From an uncultured Eubacteriales bacterium (GTDB lineage: Bacteria > Bacillota > Clostridia > Christensenellales > CAG-314): DNA of 54,506 nucleotides. The DNA is taken from the NCBI GenBank assembly GCA_900546875.1, contig URET01000005.1, forward strand, positions 1 to 54,506, given 5' to 3'. Positions 34,156 to 42,716 of this stretch are shown here, one piece after another. Numbering within the stretch: position 1 is the first letter of the stretch; each line of letters begins with the position of its first letter. The translations under genes and the position numbers were made by a program. The notes beneath the pieces are model-generated. The model had not been told where the DNA came from. It saw only the letters and a program-made list of their open reading frames with translations, and searched no databases.

Positions 34156-36676
34156 ACAAATTCGTCCCTTCTTCTACGTTTACCGTAAGTCTGACTTTTG
34201 TGTCAAATACATTTTCCATTTCTTCCACAAGTATTTCTTTTATCCTTTCCGCCTCCTCAGCAAAAGCATCCACGATAAGCTCGTCATGTATCTGCAAAAC
34301 TATTCTGCTTTTCAGCCCTTCTTTCTGCATCGCGTTCCTGACTCTTATCATAGCTATTTTCATTATATCCGCCGCACTGCCCTGCAAAGGCATATTCATC
34401 GCCGCCCTTTCGGCAAAACTGCGCGTCTGATAATTACTCGAATGTATTTCGGGCAAAAGTCTCCTTCTGTTTGCGATAGTGGTCATATAACCGTCTTTCT
34501 TCGCCTTCTCCGCAAGTCCCTCAAGATACTTCTTTATAGTCGGATACTTTTCATAATATTTACGGATATAATTCCCGGCTTTATAAGTAGATATCCCTAC
34601 GTTGTTCCCCAGTCCGAAGCTGCTGATACCGTATATTATCCCGAAATTCACCGCTTTCGCCGTCCTTCTCATATTCGGAGTCACCAGTTCCGAAGGTACG
34701 TTGAAAAGCTCCGACGCTACTGTCGCATGGATATCCCTGCCTTCGTTGAACGCCCTTATGAGATTTTCGTCACCGGAAAATTCGGCAAGCAACCTGAGCT
34801 CTATCTGAGAATAGTCAGCCCCGACAAGTACGTCTCTCTTGGCAACAAACATCTTCCTCAGCTCCCGCCCTTCTTCCGACCTTACAGGTAAATTCTGCAT
34901 GTTCGGATCACTGCTGGAAAGTCTTCCGGTGGCGGTAAGAGTCTGATTGAAGGTCGTATGGACTATCCCGTCGTTACCGATATGCTGTCTGAATCCCTCG
35001 ATATACGTCCCGTAAAGCTTGCTCAGCATCCTGATACGCATTATAAGCGGTATCACGGGATGACTTTGCGCAAGTTTCTCCATAACATCCGCCCCCGTAG
35101 AATAACCGGACTTGGTTTTTTTGCCGGGAGGAGTCAGCCCGAGTTTCTCGAAAAGCACCTCCGAAAGCTGCTTCGGAGACTGCAGATTGAATCTGCACCC
35201 GCACAGCTCATATACTTTTTCAGTCAGAGCTTCGGTCTCTTCATTGTATTTCCTCCCAAGCTCCTCAAGAACTCCGACGTCTATCTTTACCCCCTCGCGC
35301 TCCATTTCGTAAAGCACTTCGGAAAGAGGCAGCTCCATCTCCTCATAAAGAGAAAGTGTATCGGTACTTTTAAGCTCTTCCGTAAGCCTCTCCTTCAGAA
35401 CAAGAAGCCCCGCCGCCCCCTTCTTCACGTTATACCTGACAAATATCCCGTCATCATTGGTACCGCCGCGGTACGATACAAGATAATCCATTATGGATAT
35501 ATCGTACCTGACATTATTCAATGCGATTCCGTACGGAGCAAAGAAATGTCTGAGTCTTTTACCGTCCAGCACCGTTTTCTCAGCCTGACACTCCGCAAGC
35601 TCTCCTATCTTCATTATGCACTCGTTGTAACTCAGTCCTTCCGTAAAATTATCGGAGAGCTCTGCCCTGTACTGCAAGGAAGCCTCGGAAGCAAAACTGA
35701 TCCCGTCTCCTATATACAGCGACACAACCGGAGCACTCTTTACCTTCTCTATTGCCTCCGCCAGACTTTCCGGATCGGTCAAAAGCACTTCCTTTATCTC
35801 ATCGAGTCCGACAGGCTTCTTTTCCTCTCTGAATTCCATTCTCTTTATAATAGAATTGAAACGCAGTTTCCTCAGCTGTTCATATGCCTCAGGAGGATAA
35901 GGCCTGACTAATCCGCATTCCTCCGGTTTACATTCAATGTCAGCGTCTGTTACGATACATGCCAGCCTTTTTGATAAAAAACAATTCTCTTTGTCTTCAA
36001 GCAGCTTGTTTTTCAAAGCGCCTTTGATTTCTTCCGTATGTTCATAGATATTTTCTATATTTCCGTATTCCTCGAGTAATTTTACCGCGCTCTTTTCTCC
36101 TATACCCCTGACCCCGGGTATATTATCCGACGCATCTCCGCACAATGCCTTAAAATCAGTCACCTGCTCAGGTTTGTAACCGTACCTTTTCAGCATGCTC
36201 TCTTCATCGTTTTCCTCTACCTCCGTAACCCCTTTCTTCGTGAGCAAAACAGTGACATCCTTATCCACAAGCTGCAGAAGATCCCTGTCTCCGGACAGAA
36301 TGTATGTCCTTTTCCCGAAACGGCGGGTCAGCGTCCCGATTATGTCGTCCGCCTCTACCCCCGGGCTCTTCACCGTCCTGATCCCGAGCGACTTTAAAAG
36401 CTCCTCCAATACGGGCATCTGCTTCACAAGATCATCCGGCATAGGCTTACGATTCGCCTTGTATCCCTCATAAAGTTTCTTACGGAAATTCTCCCCCTTC
36501 ATGTCAAACGCCACGGCTATATGAGTAGGATCGTAGTCGTTGACCGCCCTGTTGAAAATATTCATAAAACCGTACACGGCATTCACATTTAATCCGTCTT
36601 CTGCCGTAAGCGGAGGAAGAGCGAAATACGCGCGATATATTATACTGTTACCGTCTATCAAAAGCAATTTTTCCAT
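34142..36676 (-). CDS. polA: DNA polymerase I
   Basis: From the ATG at 36676 (GGGAGAG upstream) the protein has 844 residues; an open extension to 36877 has no homology. Residues 1 to about 290 are the 5'-3' exonuclease (LLLIDGNSIIYRAYFALPP, DDIIGTLTRRF, SGDRDLLQLV, GVRGIGEKSAVKLL). The middle domain (about 300-470) lacks clear proofreading DED residues, as in many Gram-positive Pol I. The polymerase domain has motif A DYSQIELRL (about 619), motif B RRTAKAVNFGIIYG and motif C HDEL (about 795). It fills gaps and removes primers in replication and repair. First gene of the polA-coaE-cdaA operon. Confidence 0.97.
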   Translation of the reverse strand: MEKLLLIDGNSIIYRAYFALPPLTAEDGLNVNAVYGFMNIFNRAVNDYDPTHIAVAFDMKGENFRKKLYEGYKANRKPMPDDLVKQMPVLEELLKSLGIRTVKSPGVEADDIIGTLTRRFGKRTYILSGDRDLLQLVDKDVTVLLTKKGVTEVEENDEESMLKRYGYKPEQVTDFKALCGDASDNIPGVRGIGEKSAVKLLEEYGNIENIYEHTEEIKGALKNKLLEDKENCFLSKRLACIVTDADIECKPEECGLVRPYPPEAYEQLRKLRFNSIIKRMEFREEKKPVGLDEIKEVLLTDPESLAEAIEKVKSAPVVSLYIGDGISFASEASLQYRAELSDNFTEGLSYNECIMKIGELAECQAEKTVLDGKRLRHFFAPYGIALNNVRYDISIMDYLVSYRGGTNDDGIFVRYNVKKGAAGLLVLKERLTEELKSTDTLSLYEEMELPLSEVLYEMEREGVKIDVGVLEELGRKYNEETEALTEKVYELCGCRFNLQSPKQLSEVLFEKLGLTPPGKKTKSGYSTGADVMEKLAQSHPVIPLIMRIRMLSKLYGTYIEGFRQHIGNDGIVHTTFNQTLTATGRLSSSDPNMQNLPVRSEEGRELRKMFVAKRDVLVGADYSQIELRLLAEFSGDENLIRAFNEGRDIHATVASELFNVPSELVTPNMRRTAKAVNFGIIYGISSFGLGNNVGISTYKAGNYIRKYYEKYPTIKKYLEGLAEKAKKDGYMTTIANRRRLLPEIHSSNYQTRSFAERAAMNMPLQGSAADIMKIAMIRVRNAMQKEGLKSRIVLQIHDELIVDAFAEEAERIKEILVEEMENVFDTKVRLTVNVEEGTNLYEAK

Positions 36677-36930
36677 GTTCTCTCCCAAAAACCGGTCGGT
36701 TCGTTTTCCCGGAACATTCCTCATCGTTTCACAACTGTCTGCGCAAAAACGCCGACATACTCTACGCCTAAAATACACGGACCGGGTCAACTTGTGCGTT
36801 TCGACGCGAAACTGTCCAAGGCGAGAACTCCTTCCCGCCGGAGCAGTTTTCAAGCAATTCACTGCCGGAAGCTTCACGCAAGCGTCAGAAACCGAACTCT
36901 GTCCGAAATATGCCCACAGCTGTTTTTATC

Positions 36931-36960
36931 ATGATATCACATTTATGATCTTTTTGTCAA
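36931..36960 (-). promoter_or_regulatory. Promoter of polA-coaE-cdaA
   Basis: Minus strand TTGACA (36955-36960), 18-nt spacer, TATCAT (36931-36936), giving a leader of about 245 nt before the polA ATG. In the 36677-37116 gap I otherwise see only the terminator of the gene on the other side. Confidence 0.65.
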
Positions 36961-36991
36961 TTATCGGATAAAATAAACCTTCGGGCACATC

Positions 36992-37024
36992 AAAAAGATC
37001 AGCCGCGGTTTTGCCGGACTGATC
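36992..37024 (-). terminator. Terminator of the ECF-sigma operon
   Basis: Minus strand stem GATCAGTCCGGC with the CCGCGGCTGATC arm (imperfect centre), AAAA loop, followed by TTTTTG. It lies about 90 bp past the stop at 37117. Confidence 0.8.
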
Positions 37025-37116
37025 CTTTCGTCTATGCAGAATAAAACATGTTTCGCTTTTTGTTCCGGAACGGCAAATCCCCGTTTCGGAAGATCTTGTC
37101 TTTTTGTATAAATACG

Positions 37117-38148
37117 TTATCTGAGCTTAGGATTAAAAAGTCTGTCGACTTTGTTTTTCACGGAAAACCATCCGTATTGATCGCTGTCGTAATAACTGCC
37201 GAACATCCGCTTCATTTCATTTACCTTCTGTTCGCTGGGAAAATTGGCTTTTATGGCTTCGTCTACGGCACGCTTCACCGCCTTGGAGATATCCTTGCTT
37301 ATTTCATTTATCTTTTCGGAAAGATCGACCATTTTCTTACGGAACTCTTCGCTTTCAAAAACTTCCTTCTGCTTCTTACCGGATTTCTTACCTGTTTCGT
37401 TTCCGATATCGTCAGCAAAAAATCCGAAACCTTCAGTATCTTCGGAATGAAAACCGCCTTTACCGCCGAAAAAGGATCCTTGTTTTTCCTCCCAGTCGAA
37501 CTCGTCGCGAAAGGAATCGAAATCCTCATCGCGGGAATCACGGTAAGACGAAGCCCCTTCGTTCCGCATTTCGGAGTCATAATGCGACGAATGTTTGCCG
37601 TCGCCGTGTTTATAGTCCGTTTCGAACACAAAAACGCCTTTATTTCTTCCGGCTCCGTAACAGGTACCGTAAAAGTTTTTTCCGGAAAAATGATCGCCTT
37701 TCGGATCCTCTTCCGATCCGGCTCTTTCCCTCTTGTTGTATTCCCTTTCGACCTTCCTTCTTATCTCCTCTGCCTCACGCCGTATCTTTTCGGCTTCCCT
37801 GTTTAAATCCGCTTTCTCTGCCTCGCGGCGTATCTTTTCGGCCTCTCTTCTTATCTCCTCTGCTTCACGCCGTATCTTTTCGGCACCGTCGTCAGGATCT
37901 TTTTTATAATCCCACGTCTTCTCGGAATTTTCGCCTTGCTTTTGCTTATTTCCGTTTGCTTCGGTTTTCCCCTTGCTGCCGCCGCAGAAAAAACTTATTC
38001 CTTCAAAATCATCCGTATCTATGTCGATATTCTTCGTATTGCCGCCGAAAGAAAAACTTATATGGATATCCTTATCCTTCTTTTTACCGAAATCCGTGAA
38101 TTTTTCCGCTATACGCTTTCCGAAATCCTCATATTTTTTATCACTCAT
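37117..38148 (-). CDS. Charged ER/K-helix protein encoded with an ECF sigma factor
   Basis: This is a 343-residue soluble protein I do not recognise. Residues 1-60 contain a short beta-like HISFSFGGNTKNIDID and Gly-rich FEGISFFCGGSKG. Residues about 89-143 are a nearly uninterrupted Glu/Arg/Lys helix built of IRREAE(K/E) repeats, the composition of a single alpha-helix or coiled coil. Residues 145-255 are Gly/Asp/Ser/aromatic-rich and probably disordered. Residues about 262-343 look helical (EFRKKMVDLSEKINEISKDI, KAVKRAVDEAIKANFPSEQ). The start overlaps the sigma-factor gene by 8 bp with GGAGGG upstream, so it is translationally coupled to it. No transmembrane segment is seen, unlike most anti-sigma factors. 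Role unknown. Confidence 0.85.
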   Translation of the reverse strand: MSDKKYEDFGKRIAEKFTDFGKKKDKDIHISFSFGGNTKNIDIDTDDFEGISFFCGGSKGKTEANGNKQKQGENSEKTWDYKKDPDDGAEKIRREAEEIRREAEKIRREAEKADLNREAEKIRREAEEIRRKVEREYNKRERAGSEEDPKGDHFSGKNFYGTCYGAGRNKGVFVFETDYKHGDGKHSSHYDSEMRNEGASSYRDSRDEDFDSFRDEFDWEEKQGSFFGGKGGFHSEDTEGFGFFADDIGNETGKKSGKKQKEVFESEEFRKKMVDLSEKINEISKDISKAVKRAVDEAIKANFPSEQKVNEMKRMFGSYYDSDQYGWFSVKNKVDRLFNPKLR

Positions 38149-38653
38149 TTTTTCCCTCCGGCAAATAAAGTCCTTCTTCCTTCAGCGCAAATAAAAACCT
38201 CTTCTTCGCCGCGCTGAGCCTGCTCCTTGCCGCCGACGATGTTATTCCCGCAATATTCGCCGCTTCGTCGCTCGAAATGCCCATATATTTCAGAAGTATG
38301 ATCTCTCTGTCTGCATCCGGGAGCGCATTCAAAGCATTCCTTACCGCCAACGACAGCAATTTCCCTTCGTCATCGCTTGCTTCGTCTAAAAAGCCTTCAT
38401 CCAATTCCGCCGTTTTTGTTCCCGCATGCTTGCGGAGATAATCATTCTTCACGTTCGAAGCTATCGTGAACACCCATGCCTTCCATGATTCGGCAATAAA
38501 AAACTTGTTCCTGGACAAATAATTGTATATATTCATGAACGTCTGTTGAGTCAGGTCTTCCGCTTCCTGCTTCCCCACGCATATGCTGAAATATGCGTAA
38601 ACGTTTTTCATATGCTCTTCATAGAGGTTTTCGAACAAATCCATCACTTCCAT
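38141..38653 (-). CDS. ECF-type RNA polymerase sigma factor
   Basis: This sigma-70 family protein has only regions 2 and 4. Region 2 is LFENLYEEHMKNVYAYF..QEAEDLTQQTFMNIYNYL..FIAESWKAWVFTIASNVKNDYLRK. Region 4 is ALPDADREIILLKYMGISSDEAANIAGITSSAARSRLSAAKKR. The start at 38653 (170 residues) has AAAGGG six bases upstream and begins just before region 2; an ATG at 38686 or a TTG at 38692 would lengthen it. No anti-sigma gene of known type is adjacent. The flanking genes encode the beta-repeat protein (upstream) and the ER/K-helix protein (downstream, overlapping). Confidence 0.93.
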   Translation of the reverse strand: MEVMDLFENLYEEHMKNVYAYFSICVGKQEAEDLTQQTFMNIYNYLSRNKFFIAESWKAWVFTIASNVKNDYLRKHAGTKTAELDEGFLDEASDDEGKLLSLAVRNALNALPDADREIILLKYMGISSDEAANIAGITSSAARSRLSAAKKRFLFALKEEGLYLPEGKNE

Positions 38654-38732
38654 GACTTTCCCTTTGATATGTGCAACGTCGCCCATTTTCAAACCCGGTC
38701 ACGGGTCTTCCGTTTGCAACGCTTTGAATATG

Positions 38733-39401
38733 TCAATTGATTTCGCAAGCAGAATCATCCACCACGATCTTGTTCCCCGCTATCGCGTGAACTACAAGAT
38801 AATAGTATTGTTCCTGCGTGCAAACTATTTTGTTTGATGAAACAAATGTCGCGGTACATTTTTCAAGGTCTTCGTCTGTAATATCCCTGTCCATTATCAG
38901 TTTATTGCCTGATATGATCACGGTATTGGGCTTAAGATAGTACAAAAGCTGTTTTGTAATAAATATCTTGTTTTCATAAAACAACGCGTTGTCGGCTTCC
39001 CTGAAATACCGGACTCCGTTTACAAGCACGGTTTCGAGTTCAGTGTCTTCAGGCGTGATCAGCACCCCGTTTACTGCCAGTTTTCCATGCGCACCCGCGG
39101 CCTGCCTGCTTATCACGCATACGCCGTTCACCACAATATACGTTTTTCCGTCTTCCTTGAAATCATGGGGTGTCAGAAAGCACGCTCCGTTCCTCACCGC
39201 AACTTCAACATCATCTTTCAGATATTCGACATGTGCAACGTCACTTATGCTTATATTGCTTATGACTTCCCTCATTTCTTCGTCAGTATCCGCAGGGAAA
39301 ATCACCATCGCACACGAAAATATCTTTTCTATCTCTTTCAGGTCGCTTGCTTTTTTGAATTTCCTCAGATCCACTACCGGCACATTGAATATGCTCCTCA
39401 T
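38733..39401 (-). CDS. Beta-repeat protein of unknown function in the ECF-sigma operon
   Basis: This 222-residue protein has an N-terminal segment (1-65, mixed alpha/beta, PVVDLRKFKKASDLKEIEK) and then eight short repeats. Each centres on Asn-Gly or Asn-Lys followed by an aliphatic residue, at residues 71, 92, 111, 128, 144, 166, 190 and 210, spaced 16-24 residues (for example IVVNGVCVIS, LAVNGVLITP, VIISGNKLIM, AIAGNKIVVD). This suggests a beta-solenoid, somewhat like bactofilin-type polymer folds. I do not recognise a family. GAGGTGA precedes the ATG. It lies upstream of the ECF sigma gene with about 40-80 bp between, in one operon. Confidence 0.82.
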   Translation of the reverse strand: MRSIFNVPVVDLRKFKKASDLKEIEKIFSCAMVIFPADTDEEMREVISNISISDVAHVEYLKDDVEVAVRNGACFLTPHDFKEDGKTYIVVNGVCVISRQAAGAHGKLAVNGVLITPEDTELETVLVNGVRYFREADNALFYENKIFITKQLLYYLKPNTVIISGNKLIMDRDITDEDLEKCTATFVSSNKIVCTQEQYYYLVVHAIAGNKIVVDDSACEIN

Positions 39402-39404
39402 TTT

Positions 39405-39527
39405 TCACCTCACTTCGCTCTGTTTTCTTTGAATAAAATGCAGTTTCAGTTCGCTCGCGGTTTTTATCCTTTCGTAATAATTTTCCGCCTCGGTCATGTA
39501 ACTCAGACATCCTTCCTTCATAAACAT
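39405..39527 (-). CDS. Possible 40-residue leader peptide or microprotein of the ECF-sigma operon
   Basis: An ATG at 39527 with a perfect AGGAGG ten bases upstream opens a 40-residue frame that ends 3 bp before the next start codon. The product is hydrophilic, with MTEAENYYERIKTASELK helix-like character, and has no membrane segment. An open extension to 39602 lacks a ribosome-binding site. Support is the strong ribosome-binding site and tight spacing; homology is not recognised. The 39528-39805 interval upstream has no clear sigma-A promoter and no gene I can support, so the operon may use its own sigma factor. Confidence 0.5.
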   Translation of the reverse strand: MFMKEGCLSYMTEAENYYERIKTASELKLHFIQRKQSEVR

Positions 39528-39805
39528 AATTCTATTTCCTCCTGTTATGCGTAATATGATTGAAATCCATCCGTCCGTTTTCCGCACTGACGTTTTTTCC
39601 ACGGACTATGCTTTTCATGCTTGCTTATTACACCCATAAAGACGAAACAAATCGTTATTTTGTCCGACTCTCCGAAAAAGTTTCCCTTCCGATCCTCCGA
39701 AACACTTTTAATCCTGCCCGGTCACCGCCTGTTTATGCGTTTCTCCGGACTTTTTTCCTTTCATAAACCCTGACTGCGTCAAGCTTGCGTCTCTCCGTTT
39801 TTGCT

Positions 39806-39836
39806 AAAAAAACGGCGCAAGCTTCAGCCTGCGCCG
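39806..39836 (-). terminator. Terminator of rplJ-rplL
   Basis: Minus strand stem CGGCGCAGGC-TGAA-GCTTGCGCCG (one mismatch) followed by seven T, about 20 bp after the rplL stop. rpoB and rpoC, which usually follow rplL, are not here. Confidence 0.92.
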
Positions 39837-39855
39837 CAAAAAATTCCTTTTGTTT

Positions 39856-40227
39856 TTACTTGAGCTCGGCAACTGCTCCGGCAGCTTTGAGCTTCTCGAC
39901 CATCTGTTCTGCAAGCTCCTTGGGCTGAGCTTCCTTGACTGTGCTGGGAACTTTGTCCACAAGACCTTTGGCCTCTACAAGCCCGAGGCTGGTAAGCTCA
40001 CGGATAACCTTGATAACATTGATCTTATTGGGACCGACTTCCTTAAGGATAACGTCGAATTCCGTCTTCTCTTCTACTGCTGCTTCAGCAGCGGCGGGAC
40101 CGGCTGCTACTACCGTAGCCGCAGCGGCGGATACGCCGAATTCCTGCTCCAACGCCTTAACAAGTTCGTTAAGTTCAAGCACTGTCAACCCTTTGACCTC
40201 TTCCACGAATTTTTGAATATCAGCCAT
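39856..40227 (-). CDS. rplL: 50S ribosomal protein L7/L12
   Basis: This 123-residue stalk protein has an N-terminal dimerisation helix (EVKGLTVLELNELVKALEQEFGV), an Ala-rich hinge (AAAATVVAAGPAAAEAAVEEK) and the C-terminal factor-binding domain (EFDVILKEVGPNKINVIKVIRELTSLGLVEAKGLVDKVP). It follows rplJ by about 37 bp and ends in a strong terminator. Confidence 0.98.
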   Translation of the reverse strand: MADIQKFVEEVKGLTVLELNELVKALEQEFGVSAAAATVVAAGPAAAEAAVEEKTEFDVILKEVGPNKINVIKVIRELTSLGLVEAKGLVDKVPSTVKEAQPKELAEQMVEKLKAAGAVAELK

Positions 40228-40264
40228 TTTTATATCTCCTTATTTGATTCTCAGTTTTTACGCT

Positions 40265-40765
40265 TTACGCGTTTTCAGATAATTTTTTTGCGTATTGATC
40301 GCAAACTACCGCAAGTCCGCGGATAGGTGCCTGCAAAACGTTGCACAGCATGGAAAGCAATACCTGTCTTCCCGGTACATTCGCCAGCGCTTTCATGGTA
40401 GCGGCGTCACAATATGCCTTTTCCACCATACCGCACTTGATCTCCATCTTGTTGAGCTTCTTTATGTTATCACTCGCAATCTTTATGGGTATCAGCGCGT
40501 CTTCATACCCGAATGCTACTGCCGTCGGCCCGTTGAGCGCTTCGTCAAACTCTTTGTACCCAAGCTCTTCAAGAGCTATGCGCATCATCGTGTTCTTTAT
40601 GACCTTGTACTCGATGCCGTTGTCACGGAATTCTCTTCTGAGTGCCGTATCGGCTTCAACTGTAAGCCCCTTGTAATCAATGACCACAAATCCAGCGCAT
40701 CTGTTGATACGATCTTTTATATCTTCAACGATCTGCTCTTTTTGTTTCCTGATCTCGCTGCTCAC
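40265..40765 (-). CDS. rplJ: 50S ribosomal protein L10
   Basis: The 166-residue uL10 anchors L7/L12 dimers. Seen: FVVIDYKGLTVEADTALRRE, YKVIKNTMMRIALEELGY, LNGPTAVAFGYEDALIPIKI. The start is a GTG (40763-40765) with AAAGGAGGAG upstream, set by the N-terminal homology (SSEIRKQKEQIVEDIKD). An L10 leader precedes it; binding of excess L10(L12)4 to that leader normally limits expression. Confidence 0.98.
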   Translation of the reverse strand: MSSEIRKQKEQIVEDIKDRINRCAGFVVIDYKGLTVEADTALRREFRDNGIEYKVIKNTMMRIALEELGYKEFDEALNGPTAVAFGYEDALIPIKIASDNIKKLNKMEIKCGMVEKAYCDAATMKALANVPGRQVLLSMLCNVLQAPIRGLAVVCDQYAKKLSENA

Positions 40766-40775
40766 TGCTTCTCCT

Positions 40776-40898
40776 CCTTTTTCTTTTTATAACAAAGCCC
40801 TCGTACAAGGTACAAGGGCTTGACTTATTATCAAATCTCCGGTACCTCGGCAAGATTTACTTCTCACTTGCTGTCTTTGGAACGGGCTTTATTCTCTT
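40776..40898 (-). promoter_or_regulatory. L10 leader (autoregulatory ribosomal leader)
   Basis: The minus strand has the conserved leader strings CCAAAGACAGCAAGTGAG (40865-40882) and CTTGCCGAGGTACCGG (about 40845-40860). A terminator-like stem follows (AAGCCCTTGTAC with GTACGAGGGCTT, 40795-40821) just before the rplJ ribosome-binding site. This matches the L10 leader of Bacillota in content and position. Confidence 0.88.
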
Positions 40899-40950
40899 CT
40901 TTGTTAAACTATCCTGTAGTTCACCTTTGTTAAACTATCCTGTAGTTCAC
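40899..40950. repeat. 26-bp tandem duplication at the 3' end of rplA
   Basis: Two perfect copies of a 26-bp unit (40899-40924 and 40925-40950) span the last codons and stop of rplA. The copy at 40925-40950 is in the gene. The second lies after the stop codon, so the protein is unchanged. Confidence 0.95.
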
Positions 40951-41619
40951 CTTTATGCCGGGACCCATTGTCGACGCCACGGCAACGCTCTTTATATATA
41001 CGCCTTTCGCCGCTGCAGGCTTGGCCTTCACTATCGCGTCCATGATCGTACGGAAATTCTCACCCAGCTTCTCGGCTCCGAAACTCTTCTTCCCGAATAT
41101 CACGTGACATATCGCCGTCTTGTCTACCCTGTATTCTACCTTACCGGCTTTGACATCAGCTATCGCCTTGGCTATGTCCATCGTGACCGTCCCGCTCTTG
41201 GGGTTGGGCATCAGGCCCTTGGGTCCGAGTATCTTACCGATCCTTCCTACTACACCCATCATGTCCGGCGTAGTTATACATACGTCAAATCCGAACCAGT
41301 TTTCATCCTTTATCTTGGCCACCATCTCTTCGGCACCGACAAAATCCGCACCGGCTGCAGCCGCTTCGTCTGCTTTCGCACCCTTCGCTATCGCAAGTAC
41401 GCGCACTGTCTTACCTGTTCCGTTGGGCAGAACCACTACGCCCCTCACCTGCTGATCCGCATGACGAGGATCAACTCCTAATTTGACGTGCAACTCTATC
41501 GTTTCGTCAAACTTGGCTTTTGCCGTCTCGATCGCCAGCTTTATGGCTTCATCGGGATCATACGCCTTGCTCTTGTCGAAAAGTTTAAGAGATTCCTGAT
41601 ACTTTTTTCCTTTCTTCAT
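40930..41619 (-). CDS. rplA: 50S ribosomal protein L1
   Basis: The 229-residue uL1 of the ribosome L1 stalk has VKLGVDPRHADQQVRGVVVLPNGTGK, GADFVGAEEMVAKI, MGVVGRIGKILGPKGLMPNPKSGTV and a normal C-terminus (GPGIKVNYRIV). It is 9 bp downstream of rplK. The last 8 codons or so are tandemly duplicated beyond the stop. Confidence 0.98.
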   Translation of the reverse strand: MKKGKKYQESLKLFDKSKAYDPDEAIKLAIETAKAKFDETIELHVKLGVDPRHADQQVRGVVVLPNGTGKTVRVLAIAKGAKADEAAAAGADFVGAEEMVAKIKDENWFGFDVCITTPDMMGVVGRIGKILGPKGLMPNPKSGTVTMDIAKAIADVKAGKVEYRVDKTAICHVIFGKKSFGAEKLGENFRTIMDAIVKAKPAAAKGVYIKSVAVASTMGPGIKVNYRIV

Positions 41620-41628
41620 AGTCCCCTC

Positions 41629-42054
41629 CTAACCTTCCACCACTATTCCCATGCTTCTCGCCGTACCGGCTATCATGGAACAGGCTGCCTCCAGACTCGC
41701 CGCATTTAGATCTACCATCTTCATCTTGGCTATCTCTTCGACTTGCGCCTTCGTTATCTTCGCCACCTTCGTCTTATTGGGAGTGGCGGACGCCGTCTCG
41801 ATATTGCAGGCCTTCTTGATGAGCACCGGCGCCGGAGGCGTCTTAAGCACAAACGTAAAGGACCTGTCCTGATATATCGTTACTATTACGGGTATGATAA
41901 GCCCCTGCTTATCATTCGTCTTGGCGTTGAACTCCTTCGTGAACCCGGGTATGTTTATCCCGTGAGGACCAAGCGCCGATCCTACCGGCGGTGCAGGCGT
42001 CGCTTTACCTGCCGGAAGCTGCAGTTTTACAACCGCTGTAACTTTCTTTGCCAT
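41629..42054 (-). CDS. rplK: 50S ribosomal protein L11
   Basis: The 141-residue uL11 is a GTPase-centre protein. The start at 42054 (AGGAGG upstream) gives MAKKVTAVVKLQLPAGKATPAPPVG; an extension to 42087 is not conserved. Conserved PVGSALGPHGINIPGFTKEFN, FTFVLKTPPAPVLIKKA and the C-terminal GTARSMGIVVEG are present. Confidence 0.98.
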   Translation of the reverse strand: MAKKVTAVVKLQLPAGKATPAPPVGSALGPHGINIPGFTKEFNAKTNDKQGLIIPVIVTIYQDRSFTFVLKTPPAPVLIKKACNIETASATPNKTKVAKITKAQVEEIAKMKMVDLNAASLEAACSMIAGTARSMGIVVEG

Positions 42055-42149
42055 TTTTTCCTCCTGTTCGTGGTTTGACGAGAACATAAGTATTTGTCCT
42101 CTCCCACTCTATATAAACGGGTCTCCCCGATCATATCGCTTTAACGCAC

Positions 42150-42713
42150 TCAGTCGCCTTCCTCTTCGTCCTTCTTGACTACAAAAGGCGCCGACCCGAG
42201 CGCTTCTACCTGTATATAATCCATCTCGACATTATTTTCCCTGCCGAAAAACAATAATCCTACTGTCACCTTCTGATGTGCATCGTCAAGAGACTTTATC
42301 TCCCCTATCATCTTCTCAAACGGACCGGATACCACCTTCACCTTGTCCCCGGGTTTCAGCTTGAAATCATCTACCTTCGTCTCAAGCCCGAGCCGCCTGA
42401 CTTCTTCCGTCGTCAACGGCCACGCCTTGCCCATCGGCCCGACAAAACCCGTCACTCCGCGCGTGTTGGTCAGCAAATACCACATCTGCGACGAGTACAC
42501 CATCTTTACATATACATAGGACGGAAATATCTTGCTCTCTACTATCTTCCTCTTACCGTTCTTTTCTTCTATCGTCTGCTGAGTGGGTATGACTATGTCA
42601 AGAATAACGTCCTGAAGATTGTTGTTCTCCGTCATTTGCTCCAAATTCGCCTTGACTATGTTCTCATACCCGGAATAAGTATGCAGAACATACCACTTCG
42701 CCTGCCCGCTCAT
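42150..42713 (-). CDS. nusG: Transcription termination/antitermination factor NusG
   Basis: This 187-residue NusG has an N-terminal NGN domain (KWYVLHTYSGYENIVKANLEQ, RKIFPSYVYVKM-like ESKIFPSYVYVKMVYS, NTRGVTGFVGP) and a C-terminal KOW domain (FKLKPGDKVKVVSGPFEKMIG). It couples RNA polymerase with ribosomes or Rho. Position after secE and before rplK is the conserved order. Confidence 0.97.
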   Translation of the reverse strand: MSGQAKWYVLHTYSGYENIVKANLEQMTENNNLQDVILDIVIPTQQTIEEKNGKRKIVESKIFPSYVYVKMVYSSQMWYLLTNTRGVTGFVGPMGKAWPLTTEEVRRLGLETKVDDFKLKPGDKVKVVSGPFEKMIGEIKSLDDAHQKVTVGLLFFGRENNVEMDYIQVEALGSAPFVVKKDEEEGD

Positions 42714-42716
42714 TTC

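Noticed and set aside
36676..36877. 67-residue N-terminal extension of polA
   Set aside because: No homology; the ATG at 36676 has a ribosome-binding site and starts exactly at the conserved exonuclease N-terminus.
37117..38148. Anti-sigma factor for the ECF sigma gene
   Set aside because: The protein has no zinc-anti-sigma HxxxCxxC motif and no transmembrane helix, so I left it as unknown.
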